38,902 bases of DNA from an uncultured Oscillospiraceae bacterium (GTDB lineage Bacteria; Bacillota; Clostridia; Oscillospirales; Oscillospiraceae): positions 1 through 38,902 of the forward strand of contig CAKTNN010000018.1 of the NCBI GenBank assembly GCA_934589065.1. Reading direction: 5' to 3'. The notes below the pieces were generated by a model that had not been told where the DNA came from, made no database searches, and saw only the letters and a list, made by a program, of their open reading frames with translations. Positions 1-6,661 of this stretch are shown in pieces (the stretch's first letter is position 1; every line of letters starts with the position of its first letter). The position numbers and the translations under genes are program-made.

Positions 1-432
1 CTGACACCAGGCCAGGGGGCTGCCTTCCGGCAGGAAAATATTGGGGCAATTCCGCAAGGCTTGGGGTGGATTCCGGAGCTGCGGATGATCGACCAAATCG
101 TGTTTCCAATGCGCTTGGCGGGCATTGAGAATGCGGAGATTCTAAGGGCGGTAAAGGCACTGACCTCGGAGCTTCTGCCGCTGTACGACCTTTACAATAC
201 GCCGGGAAGATGCTCGGCCAGGAAGCAGGCCCATGGGGCGATTTTGCGAGCTGTGATATGTAAACCGAAAGTGCTGGTGTTCCACGGATTCTTGGATGAT
301 TTGCCGGGCCTGGACACGGATACGCTATGGCGGGTCTTGTGGACGCTTCACCCGGAAAACAGCGTGTTGATTTATCTCAGCGGTGCCCCGGCCCCAAAGC
401 AAGTACAGTGGACACGAGAACTGCGTGTGTAA
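1..432 (+). CDS. ABC-transporter ATPase-like protein, 5'-truncated by the window, degenerate motifs
   Basis: The frame is open from base 1, so the N-terminus and Walker A are missing. The order of blocks matches LolD/MacB-type ATPases: a Q-loop-like GAIPQ, the stretch WIPELRMIDQIVFPMRLAG that normally reads as LIPELTVLENV, then the signature and Walker B regions. The signature LSGGQ is replaced by CSARKQ, and the Walker B Asp-Glu pair by His-Gly (VLVFHGFLD). Such a protein should not hydrolyse ATP normally. It ends 16 bases before the start of the secreted protein, and an FtsX-like protein follows, which is the usual composition of an ABC efflux or lipoprotein-release complex. It may be a structural or decayed ATPase; a functional partner could lie upstream of the window. 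Confidence 0.6.
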   Translation: MTPGQGAAFRQENIGAIPQGLGWIPELRMIDQIVFPMRLAGIENAEILRAVKALTSELLPLYDLYNTPGRCSARKQAHGAILRAVICKPKVLVFHGFLDDLPGLDTDTLWRVLWTLHPENSVLIYLSGAPAPKQVQWTRELRV

Positions 433-448
433 GGATGGAGGAAAAGAA

Positions 449-2146
449 ATGATTCAGAAGATTTTTGCGGGACTGTTGGCCGTGGTACTGGTACTGACAT
501 TGCCGCTTTCCGCTTTGGCGGAGGATACCGCCGATACCACGACCACCGAGGAAACTGTTGCCGCACAAGAGGAAAGCACATCTGACCAGGAAGAAGAGGA
601 CACTTCAACGGAGCCGTCCGATCCCGCACCCACGACACAGCCAACGGAGTCAACGACTCCCACGACGGAACCGACGACACCAACCGAAACAGACCCGACA
701 GAACCCTCTACAACCCCTACCTCTCCGACGCAGCCCTCTGACCCTACTGAACCGTCTCAGCCCACGGAGCCTACTCAGCCAACAGAGCCTACCCAGCCGA
801 CACAGCCAACCACACCGTCCAAGATCCCGACTGCGGTAGAAATTGACACCGAGCATGTTTACCACGGCATGGACCGGGCCTATGAGGATGGCTACATACC
901 CAGGACCAGCGGAAATACCATGCACTTGGTCCTGCCTCTGCGCACCAACGGAAGACTCTATAAGGACGAGATCAAGGTATCTCTGGGCCTGGGAGCCAGT
1001 GCTTCCGCTCCTTTTGAAATCGCCAACTACGAAAAGATATTTACACTGGAATCCGTTGTTCCCAAGGATACGGAGGAACCCCAGGATGTATTCCTTGTAC
1101 AATTTGATGTGGCCCTTGCGGAAAAGCGCTACAACGGCGTTTATCCCGTAACAATCAATATCTCCGGTTACGATGAAGAGAACAATTCCATTGACTGTAT
1201 TTATACCATTTATGTGACCATTACGGATGGTCAATCCACAGAAATCAAGCAGACGGCCCCGGAAGTCGCAACTGCCGAGCCAGTTGTATATATTTCCGGC
1301 AGTAGGATAGAGCCGGAAAAAGCCATGGCCGGAGAAGAATTCACCCTGACGGTCACGCTGAAAAATTCCCTGACAACGAAATTTGTTCGGAATATGCTGG
1401 TAAAGGTAGACACCGGAAACCTGCATATCAATCTGCTGGAGGACAGCAATGTTTTCCAGATCGATAAAATCCCCGCTGGTGGAGAAGCGGAGCTGACCGT
1501 TCACTTCGGAACGGACTCTTCACTTCCGGCAGGCAAATACCCATTGAATTTTACTTTTAATTATGACAGCAGTAAGACCTTGAATCTATCCTCTAGCGGT
1601 ACAACGCTGGTTGAAATTCAGCAGCCCGCCAACATGGAATTGGTAATGCCCCGTTTTGCGGACAGCGTAACTGTAGGCGAAACCATCCCTGTAACCTTCC
1701 AGGTGATGAATATGGGCAGGGACCCAATGCACAACGTTCGCTGTGTGGTTTCCGGCTTCGGTTTCGCACCTTCCAATACGGGATATATCGGCACCATGGG
1801 GGCGGGAACCTCTGCAACAACGAAAATTGAACTGTACATTATTGCTCTGAATGCCAGCAAGGGAAACGAAAACGGCAACCAGTACGGCGATACAGTTGGT
1901 ACAGTTACTTTGATATACGAAAACGAGAACGGAGAGGCATTCCAACAGGAAACCACCTTTGAAACAACAGTAAATCGCCCGATTGTCCAGTTACAGCAGA
2001 CGGATAATACGGAAGAAGAAAAGCAAAAGGCGGCAAGCCAGTGGTGGGTTTCCGTGCTGATTTTAGGGGGTGTGATCCTTGCGGCAGTCATCGGAATTAT
2101 CCTTGTCAAGAAACGCCAAAAGAATTATGGCGGGGCATATCTGTAA
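449..2146 (+). CDS. Secreted, Pro/Thr-rich, membrane-anchored protein with CARDB/NEW3-like domains
   Basis: 565 residues. The ATG at 449 is chosen because a GGAGG lies at 437-441 and a clean signal peptide follows (residues 1-24, hydrophobic core, cleavage near ALA-ED). Residues 51-124 are a low-complexity stalk of PT, EPT and QPT units. The next 400 residues read as beta-rich Ig-like modules resembling the CARDB/NEW3 domains of bacterial surface proteins. A membrane segment near residues 533-555 is followed by a short basic tail (KKRQK). The protein is therefore probably anchored in the membrane with a large outer part on a flexible stalk. It lies between an ATPase-like protein and an FtsX-like protein and overlaps the latter by 20 bases, which suggests one complex. 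Function is unknown. Confidence 0.75.
   Translation: MIQKIFAGLLAVVLVLTLPLSALAEDTADTTTTEETVAAQEESTSDQEEEDTSTEPSDPAPTTQPTESTTPTTEPTTPTETDPTEPSTTPTSPTQPSDPTEPSQPTEPTQPTEPTQPTQPTTPSKIPTAVEIDTEHVYHGMDRAYEDGYIPRTSGNTMHLVLPLRTNGRLYKDEIKVSLGLGASASAPFEIANYEKIFTLESVVPKDTEEPQDVFLVQFDVALAEKRYNGVYPVTINISGYDEENNSIDCIYTIYVTITDGQSTEIKQTAPEVATAEPVVYISGSRIEPEKAMAGEEFTLTVTLKNSLTTKFVRNMLVKVDTGNLHINLLEDSNVFQIDKIPAGGEAELTVHFGTDSSLPAGKYPLNFTFNYDSSKTLNLSSSGTTLVEIQQPANMELVMPRFADSVTVGETIPVTFQVMNMGRDPMHNVRCVVSGFGFAPSNTGYIGTMGAGTSATTKIELYIIALNASKGNENGNQYGDTVGTVTLIYENENGEAFQQETTFETTVNRPIVQLQQTDNTEEEKQKAASQWWVSVLILGGVILAAVIGIILVKKRQKNYGGAYL
601..822 (+). repeat. Degenerate Pro-Thr codon repeat (stalk of the secreted protein)
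   Basis: Tandem, imperfect units encoding PT/EPT/QPT run through residues 51-124 of the protein starting at 449. The units vary in sequence, so this is a protein-level low-complexity repeat and not a CRISPR or perfect tandem array. It probably makes an extended wall-spanning linker. Confidence 0.7.
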
Positions 2147-3143
2147 AATTGCGGCAAAGACCATCCCCCGCTGCGGTTGGACTGCTATCGTTATGCTGTG
2201 CCTGGGCCTGTATATGCTGTTTCCCGGCTCTCAGACAGCCCAGCAGCTCTACACGGAAAAGCACACACCATTTGAGCTGATTAGCTCTACGGACGGTACA
2301 ACAATTGATTTGAATACGCTTTCACAAATTTCTGGTGTAGAGCGAGTCAGCCCAATTTTGCAAATCAATTGTCAACTGACTTATGGAGAAAAAGACGCAA
2401 GTAATCAAATCGATGCGGTGTACGCTTCTTATCTGAATGTGCACCTGACTGATGGAAGTATCTTCACAGATAATACCAACATGCCGTACCTTGTGCTGAA
2501 TGACGCCGCAACCAAACTTTTTGCCGAGAAGGACGACGAGCCTGGAATTGCGGTCCAGGAAGAACTTCTGCTGAAAAGCGGAGATGTGGAGACAAAAGCG
2601 CAGGTTTGCGGAATTTATCAGGACGAATCGGAAACACCCCATATTTATATGAGCTATGAAGTGGCCTACAAACTGTTTGGAACGCAGTTTACGGGAACGG
2701 ACGTTGCCTTCCTGTTGACAAACAAAGGCGCAGTGGAACAAGTGAGCGCAAAGCTGCGTAAACAGAATTTTTCAGTAGGCGCAAATACAGACACCAGCCT
2801 TGCATGGAATCTTCTGGAACAGCAGACCTGGCAGACATTTTTGGTAAGTGCGGTATTTGTTGTTTGTTCCGGGATACTGACACGGGGAAAAATCATGCAG
2901 GAAAAGCGAAGCGCGGGCGGGGAATATGCTGTTCTCCTGACGGCAGGACTGTTGACCTGCAAAGTTGAAAAAATCATTCCATTACGAATCCTAATCATGG
3001 AATCAATCCTGATGTGTGGTACTCTGGGAATAACCGTGGTCATTGGTAGCTTTAGTATGCTTGCGATTATTCCAGGGTTTGTGCTCATACTCCTTCACTA
3101 CGGTATTTCCTGCGCTAAATTGTCCGGTAGAAATACGGCGTAA
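2127..3143 (+). CDS. FtsX/MacB-like ABC-transporter membrane protein
   Basis: 338 residues from the ATG at 2127, which lies inside the end of the previous gene (20-base overlap) and is likely coupled to it; no strong ribosome binding site is visible. A first membrane segment (about residues 17-34) is followed by a roughly 200-residue outer domain with features of the MacB periplasmic core (for example the ISGVERVSPIL and PYLVLNDAATKLF stretches). The C-terminus has about three membrane segments separated by a basic loop (TRGKIMQEKRSAGGEYAVLLTAG), the layout of FtsX-like permeases. The C-terminal part is shorter than in most MacB proteins. It is the likely membrane partner of the ATPase-like protein at the window start. 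The substrate is unknown. Confidence 0.65.
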   Translation: MAGHICKIAAKTIPRCGWTAIVMLCLGLYMLFPGSQTAQQLYTEKHTPFELISSTDGTTIDLNTLSQISGVERVSPILQINCQLTYGEKDASNQIDAVYASYLNVHLTDGSIFTDNTNMPYLVLNDAATKLFAEKDDEPGIAVQEELLLKSGDVETKAQVCGIYQDESETPHIYMSYEVAYKLFGTQFTGTDVAFLLTNKGAVEQVSAKLRKQNFSVGANTDTSLAWNLLEQQTWQTFLVSAVFVVCSGILTRGKIMQEKRSAGGEYAVLLTAGLLTCKVEKIIPLRILIMESILMCGTLGITVVIGSFSMLAIIPGFVLILLHYGISCAKLSGRNTA

Positions 3144-3172
3144 TCACATAGATTGAAGAAATACAAGCGTTC

Positions 3173-3217
3173 GAGCCTGCATTCCAAGCAACTTGGTAAT
3201 GCAGGCTCAATTTTTTT
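3173..3217 (+). terminator. Rho-independent terminator after the ABC module
   Basis: The arms at 3173-3188 and 3192-3208 form a long stem (GAGCCTGCATT pairs with AATGCAGGCTC, with CCAAG/CTTGG near the loop), followed by AA and seven T. It ends the ABC module before the sigma-factor gene. Confidence 0.85.
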
Positions 3218-3283
3218 GCAATTTTTCAGAACTTGGTTGCCAAAATCCACTTTTTCGGATTACCCAATTGAAAGGGAGAAAAT

Positions 3284-3315
3284 CACCACCCGCCTTCGCG
3301 GCTGCGAAGGGAGGT
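3284..3315 (+). promoter_or_regulatory. Hairpin next to the ribosome binding site of the sigma-factor gene
   Basis: CCTTCGC at 3293-3299 pairs with GCGAAGG at 3304-3310 around a GGCT loop. CACC at 3284-3287 can pair with GGTG at 3312-3315. The latter is part of the Shine-Dalgarno GGGAGGTG just before the ATG at 3322, so folding could hide it. Regulation is inference. Confidence 0.45.
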
Positions 3316-3321
3316 GAGAAA

Positions 3322-3756
3322 ATGAAAGACTCCGAAGAAAAGCGCATTCAAAATCAGTTCGGTGGGTTCTGCACCAGGGTTTTGAAGAACGAGGCTAACC
3401 GTATTCACAACGGCTACAGCCGGCAGCGGGAATGGGAGGATCCTCTGGACCATATGGGGCCGGAGGAGCTGTCCCAAATCGCCGTGGAGGACCGGTACTT
3501 CCAGGATGACCACATCTTTGAAGTGCTGGGTACCCCCGTCGTTGTGACCGGGGATGTTCTGGCGGAAATTCTGGCACAGCTTCCAGAGGGAAAACGGGAT
3601 ATTATCTTGCTATCTTTCTTCCTGGAAATGACGGACCGGGAAATTGCGGAATACCTCCACATCGTTCATCAGACGGTCAGCAAACGCCGAATCGGCATTT
3701 TGAAGGAACTGCGCAAGATTTTAGAGAAGGAGGGATACGAATGGCCGGAACTGTAA
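3322..3756 (+). CDS. Sigma-70-like factor of the mobile element
   Basis: 144 residues from the ATG at 3322, which has a strong GGGAGGTG upstream; the reading frame is longer but the earlier part lacks a start signal. The C-terminal half is a sigma region 4-like helix-turn-helix: LPEGKRDIILLSFFLEMTDREIAEYLHIVHQTVSKRR (about residues 92-128), with the typical LPxxxRxxxLLxFxxxxTxxEIAxxL pattern. The N-terminal half has the FGGFCTRVLKNEANR start typical of sigma-like proteins in Tn916- and Tn1549-type elements. It probably directs or tunes transcription of element genes. It overlaps the next gene by 16 bases, and the same pair occurs in many related elements. Confidence 0.85.
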   Translation: MKDSEEKRIQNQFGGFCTRVLKNEANRIHNGYSRQREWEDPLDHMGPEELSQIAVEDRYFQDDHIFEVLGTPVVVTGDVLAEILAQLPEGKRDIILLSFFLEMTDREIAEYLHIVHQTVSKRRIGILKELRKILEKEGYEWPEL

Positions 3757-3983
3757 GACCGTCCATTCCTGTGCAGACCATTCTGAAAGCCGTCAACGGC
3801 GAAACGGAAGCCCTGGACGCTGTCCTGCGGCACTACAGCAGTTATATCCGCGTCCTGTCTACCCGTCCCGTAAAGGATACATACGGAAATGAATTTCTTT
3901 GTGTGGACGAATCCATGCGGGACCAGCTGGAAGCGAAGCTGCGTGTCAGCATTGTAACTGCCTTCAAGGTATTACCTGTGTAA
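3741..3983 (+). CDS. Small helix-turn-helix protein (HTH_16 type) of the mobile element
   Basis: 80 residues; the start overlaps the sigma-factor gene by 16 bases, so translation is probably coupled. The N-terminal LKAVNGETEALDAVLRHYSSYI pattern and the mid-protein D-ESMRDQLEAKL motif match the small HTH_16 proteins found next to sigma-like factors in Tn916/Tn1549-like elements. It is likely a regulator of excision or transfer genes, by family association only. It is the last gene before the structured non-coding region. Confidence 0.8.
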   Translation: MAGTVRPSIPVQTILKAVNGETEALDAVLRHYSSYIRVLSTRPVKDTYGNEFLCVDESMRDQLEAKLRVSIVTAFKVLPV

Positions 3984-3985
3984 AA

Positions 3986-4328
3986 GCCAAAAGCAGAGGG
4001 TGTTTCCCTTTCCACCCTCTGTGGCAGGCCTTTGACAAAGAAAGCCCGGCAGACAACTCCGGCGCAGCATAAAGGCAGACAAATACATCCCTTCTGTGCC
4101 GAGCCGGACGGCGGGTGCGCTGTGACCTTCTGTGAAGTGAGCGATTCCTACCCGCACCGCAAAATGCGCTTGGCAGCGCATGGGCGATGACGCGCAGAAG
4201 GTCAGGTACTCCCTTATAGCCATAGTCCGAGCGTTCAGAGCGTCGCAGGCAATGGGTAAGGTCCAGCGGGATGCTGGGGGGTGAGATTCCCGTGGAGCTG
4301 CTGTGGGACTTCCCACAGGCCAAGCAGC
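3986..4328 (+). ncRNA. Candidate structured RNA in the gap between the HTH gene and tnpW
   Basis: The 392-base gap has no convincing gene but many stems. CAGAGGGTG (3994-4002) pairs with CACCCTCTG (4013-4021), extended by GCCA/TGGC at 3986-3989 and 4022-4025. TGACCTTCTG (4123-4132) pairs with CAGAAGGTCA (4195-4204) and encloses the hairpin ATGCGC/GCGCAT (4164-4169, 4176-4181). GCGGGT (4111-4116) can pair with ACCCGC (4150-4155), which crosses the previous stem as a pseudoknot. CCAGC/GCTGG (4263-4267, 4273-4277) and CTGTGGGA/TCCCACAG (4301-4308, 4311-4318), with outer GCTG/CAGC, follow. It could be a leader of tnpW and the recombinase, a separate RNA, or part of a transfer or recombination site. 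No RNA family is assigned. Confidence 0.4.
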
Positions 4329-4376
4329 CATTTGTTCCGCTGTCCAATCGCAAAAATAATCATCTGAGAGGGAATT

Positions 4377-4565
4377 ATGAAGCAAGAAAACATATCGAAA
4401 AATCAAACTGCTCCATCCAAACAAGATCCTCTTGACGTGCAAACGACCTACCATATTTCTGGCAGGTCGTTTGTCGTTCAGCCGGTATTCAAGCCCGAAA
4501 ATAACAATACTCTTGGTGATGTTCTCCTGCGCCTTATGCAGGCGGACTGCGAAAAAAGTTTGTGA
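4377..4565 (+). CDS. tnpW: TnpW-like small transposon protein
   Basis: 62 residues from the ATG at 4377, preceded by GAGAGGGA. The core TYHISGRSFVVQPVFKPENNNTLGDVLLRLM matches the TnpW family, small proteins encoded just before the large serine recombinase in Tn4451-like elements. Their role is not well established. The gene lies 100 bases before the recombinase start, with a strong promoter between them. A perfect 10-bp inverted repeat lies inside the coding sequence. Confidence 0.8.
   Translation: MKQENISKNQTAPSKQDPLDVQTTYHISGRSFVVQPVFKPENNNTLGDVLLRLMQADCEKSL
4440..4473. repeat. Perfect 10-bp inverted repeat inside tnpW
   Basis: CAAACGACCT at 4440-4449 and AGGTCGTTTG at 4464-4473 are exact reverse complements separated by 14 bases. 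They lie within the conserved part of tnpW. No T-run follows, so this is not a plain terminator; a protein binding site or an mRNA hairpin is possible. Confidence 0.7.
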
Positions 4566-4580
4566 TTTTCAGAATATCAG

Positions 4581-4609
4581 CTGACAATAACAGTTAAGCG
4601 CAGTATAAT
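4581..4609 (+). promoter_or_regulatory. Promoter of the serine recombinase gene
   Basis: CTGACA at 4581-4586, a 17-base spacer and a perfect TATAAT at 4604-4609. Transcription would start near 4616, so the recombinase mRNA has a leader of about 50 bases. Confidence 0.75.
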
Positions 4610-4665
4610 TGTTGTGTGAAGAAGGAAACACAATTCGTTGCTCGACTGTTATAGAAGGAGGACTT

Positions 4666-6369
4666 ATGAAAAAGTCGAACAACAAGAAAACACGCGACGT
4701 TACCGCATTCATCTACCCCCGCCTGTCCCGTGACGATAATCTGGAAGGCGAGAGCTACAGTATCAGCAATCAAAAAAAGCTGTTAACCAAGATGGCAAAG
4801 GACATGGGCTACACGAATATCGTCACTTTCGTTGACGACGGCGTTTCCGGTGTTACCATGGACCGTCCCGGCTTTAATGAAATGATGCGCCAGTTGGAGG
4901 AGGGCAAGGCATCCGCTCTGTTTGTCAAAGACCTTTCCCGGCTGGGCCGTAACTACATTGAGGTAGGGCGGCTCATGGAGGTGTTCTTCCCGGAACACGA
5001 TATCCGCTTGGTGGCTGTTTCAGACAATATCGATACAGCAGAGGGTGAAAATGAGTTAGCCCCTATCCGCAACCTGTTCAATGAGTGGTACGCCCGGGAT
5101 ATCAGCAAGAAGCGCCGTATCAGCAATAAAATCAAGGGCAACGCCGGGGAACCTATGGGGCCACCCCCTTACGGGTACATCAAGGACCCGGATAATCCGA
5201 AGCACTGGATTATCGAGGAGGAAGCGGCTAGTGTCGTCCGGCGGATTTTCAGCATGACCCTGGATGGTATGGGCACAGAGCAGATCGCGGCCCAGCTGGA
5301 ACGGGATGGAGTCCTGACACCCAGGGCCTATTGGCATCAGCGGGGAATCAACCGCCCCGGCAAGGGGGATTTGCAGCGGCCTACCAAGTGGAATAAGACC
5401 ACTGTAATTCAAATGCTGTCCGTCCAGGAGTATTGCGGAGACGTTTTGAACTTTAAGACCTATTCCAAGTCTTACAAAAACAAAAAGCGGATCGACAACG
5501 CCCGGGAGGATTGGGTGGTGTTCAAGGATGTTCACGAGCCCATTATTGACCGCGCTGTCTGGGAACAGATTCAAGAAAAGCGCGGCAAGATGCGTAAGCG
5601 CAAACCGAAGGATACGGAGCGGAACATCTTCAGCGGCCTCTTGGTTTGCGCGGACTGTGGGCACAATCTGAATTACCACTTCAACCAGGGCAATCACGAT
5701 ATCAAGTATTTCAACTGTACGAACTATCGTGGAAATCGCGGAACCTGTACCTCCACGCACTATGTCCGAGTAGATTTTCTGGAACAGGTCGTTCTCGGAG
5801 AAATCAAGCGCCTTACCAAGTATGCTGTCCGCTATGAGGACGAATTTTTGAAGGCGGTTATGGGCAGTACCCAGAAAACCGCTGAATCCGAGTGCAAGCG
5901 GAAGCAAAAGGAACTTTCCGCTGCCAGGGCCAGAGACGATGAACTGGACGGCCTTTTTGAGCGGATCTATGAGGACAATCTTTCCGGCAAGCTGTCAGAT
6001 GAACGCTTTTCCAGAATGTCCCAGCGCTATGAGGCGGAACAATTGGAACTCAAGGAACGCATGAAAACCCTCCGCACGGAAATAGATAAACTGGCAAGTG
6101 AATCTGTTTCCACGGATATGTTCCTCTCCATTGTCCGCAAATACACCCGTGCCAAAAAGCTGACACCCAGGATGCTGAATGAGCTGGTCAACCATATCGA
6201 AGTTCACCAGGCCGAAAAAATCGATGGCGAGTGGGTTCAGAAATTGACCATCCACTACAACTGCGTCGGAGCCTTATTTATCCCCGACACAGAAGCACTG
6301 CCCGCCCCAGAGGTGACAGTCAACACCCGCAGAGGTGTGTATGTTACCTACGAACCTGCTCAAAAATGA
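4666..6369 (+). CDS. Large serine recombinase, TnpX type
   Basis: 567 residues from the ATG at 4666, with AGGAGG at 4656-4661. The N-terminal catalytic domain (about 12-155) has the YPRLSRDD motif with nucleophile Ser21, and the GVSG, RPGF, KDLSRLGRN and GEN-ELAPIRN motifs of serine recombinases. A recombinase domain follows (about 165-300), then a zinc ribbon with Cys pairs (CADCGHNL near 328, then YFNCTNYRGNRGTC), a coiled-coil helix rich in Glu and Lys (about 405-500) and a DUF4368-like end. This is the full layout of TnpX. The enzyme excises and inserts the element through a circular intermediate. It is the last gene of the element, just before tRNA-Leu on the other strand. All catalytic residues that I can check are present, so it is probably active. 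Confidence 0.93.
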   Translation: MKKSNNKKTRDVTAFIYPRLSRDDNLEGESYSISNQKKLLTKMAKDMGYTNIVTFVDDGVSGVTMDRPGFNEMMRQLEEGKASALFVKDLSRLGRNYIEVGRLMEVFFPEHDIRLVAVSDNIDTAEGENELAPIRNLFNEWYARDISKKRRISNKIKGNAGEPMGPPPYGYIKDPDNPKHWIIEEEAASVVRRIFSMTLDGMGTEQIAAQLERDGVLTPRAYWHQRGINRPGKGDLQRPTKWNKTTVIQMLSVQEYCGDVLNFKTYSKSYKNKKRIDNAREDWVVFKDVHEPIIDRAVWEQIQEKRGKMRKRKPKDTERNIFSGLLVCADCGHNLNYHFNQGNHDIKYFNCTNYRGNRGTCTSTHYVRVDFLEQVVLGEIKRLTKYAVRYEDEFLKAVMGSTQKTAESECKRKQKELSAARARDDELDGLFERIYEDNLSGKLSDERFSRMSQRYEAEQLELKERMKTLRTEIDKLASESVSTDMFLSIVRKYTRAKKLTPRMLNELVNHIEVHQAEKIDGEWVQKLTIHYNCVGALFIPDTEALPAPEVTVNTRRGVYVTYEPAQK

Positions 6370-6374
6370 GTAGC

Positions 6375-6423
6375 AAAAAAGCGAGTGTTCTCATAGGACG
6401 TCAAATCCTATAAGAACACTCGC
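6375..6423 (-). terminator. Terminator of the tRNA-Leu transcript
   Basis: GCGAGTGTTCT (6381-6391) pairs with AGAACACTCGC (6413-6423), with inner ATAGGA/TCCTAT arms. On the minus strand it is followed by a T-run (six A on the plus strand, 6375-6380). It sits just behind the tRNA 3' end, so it ends the tRNA transcript. The plus strand has no T-run here. Confidence 0.85.
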
Positions 6424-6425
6424 AG

Positions 6426-6511
6426 TGGTGCCGGTGACCGGACTCGAACCGGTACGCTGTCGCCAGCGGTGGATTTTGAGTCCACTACGTCTACCATTCC
6501 ATCACACCGGC
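6426..6511 (-). tRNA. tRNA-Leu (anticodon CAA)
   Basis: Read on the minus strand, the acceptor arm GCCGGTG pairs with CACCGGC, followed by discriminator A and an encoded CCA. The anticodon stem GTGGA/TCCAC holds the loop CTCAAAA, which gives anticodon CAA (codon UUG). The long variable arm (CGCTGGCGACAGCG) is typical of tRNA-Leu, and the TΨC arm reads GTTCGAGTC. Length is 86 bases with CCA. All arms pair, so the gene appears intact next to the element. Confidence 0.95.
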
Positions 6512-6530
6512 GTGAGAAATTAGCCCCTAT

Positions 6531-6559
6531 ACAATAGCACAGATTCGGGAGAAATGCAA
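6531..6559 (-). promoter_or_regulatory. Likely tRNA-Leu promoter
   Basis: On the minus strand TTGCAT (6554-6559), a 17-base spacer and TATTGT (6531-6536) lie about 20 bases before the tRNA 5' end. The match is moderate. Confidence 0.5.
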
Positions 6560-6592
6560 GAAAAATGTTTTTCTCTTTGCGTCCGGATTCTC

Positions 6593-6621
6593 TTGACAGA
6601 ATTGCCGGTTGCAGCCATAAT
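6593..6621 (+). promoter_or_regulatory. Promoter of the leucine-rich-repeat gene
   Basis: TTGACA at 6593-6598, a 17-base spacer and CATAAT at 6616-6621. Transcription would start near 6628, which rules out translation from the earlier in-frame ATG at 6554 and supports the start at 6662. Confidence 0.75.
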
Positions 6622-6661
6622 AGAATATGGTTACATAATACCGGTGGAGGGGGCGCGGGGT

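Larger units (their letters stand above)
1..6369 (+). mobile_element. Right end of a TnpX-type integrative element (left end outside window)
   Basis: A sigma-70-like factor, a small HTH_16-type protein, TnpW and a TnpX-type large serine recombinase follow one another on one strand, as at the recombinase end of many Tn4451/Tn1549-like and conjugative elements of gut Clostridia. The ABC-type genes at 1-3143 lie directly upstream on the same strand and are probably cargo, which is inference. The recombinase stop at 6367-6369 is only a few bases from the terminator of tRNA-Leu, so the right junction is probably within about 10 bases of it. TnpX-family recombinases use GA dinucleotides, and a GA occurs at 6368-6369, but I cannot prove the junction. 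No left end is visible. Confidence 0.6.

Noticed and set aside
601..822. Possible CRISPR or tandem repeat array
   Set aside because: The repeats are short, variable and in frame; they encode a Pro/Thr stalk. No CRISPR array is visible anywhere in the window.
650..1504. Minus-strand open frame of 284 residues opposite the secreted protein
   Set aside because: It is a shadow produced by the Pro/Thr codon repeats; the product is low-complexity Arg/Gly-rich text with no start signal.
3972..4454. Minus-strand open frames of 129 and 160 residues across the gap before tnpW
   Set aside because: Their composition is irregular, they have no ribosome binding site, they overlap each other in different frames and one runs into tnpW; the stems explain the sequence better.
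6426..6511. tRNA fragment duplicated as an attachment site
   Set aside because: The tRNA is intact and I see no second copy of its 3' end in the window; TnpX enzymes do not use tRNA ends as targets.
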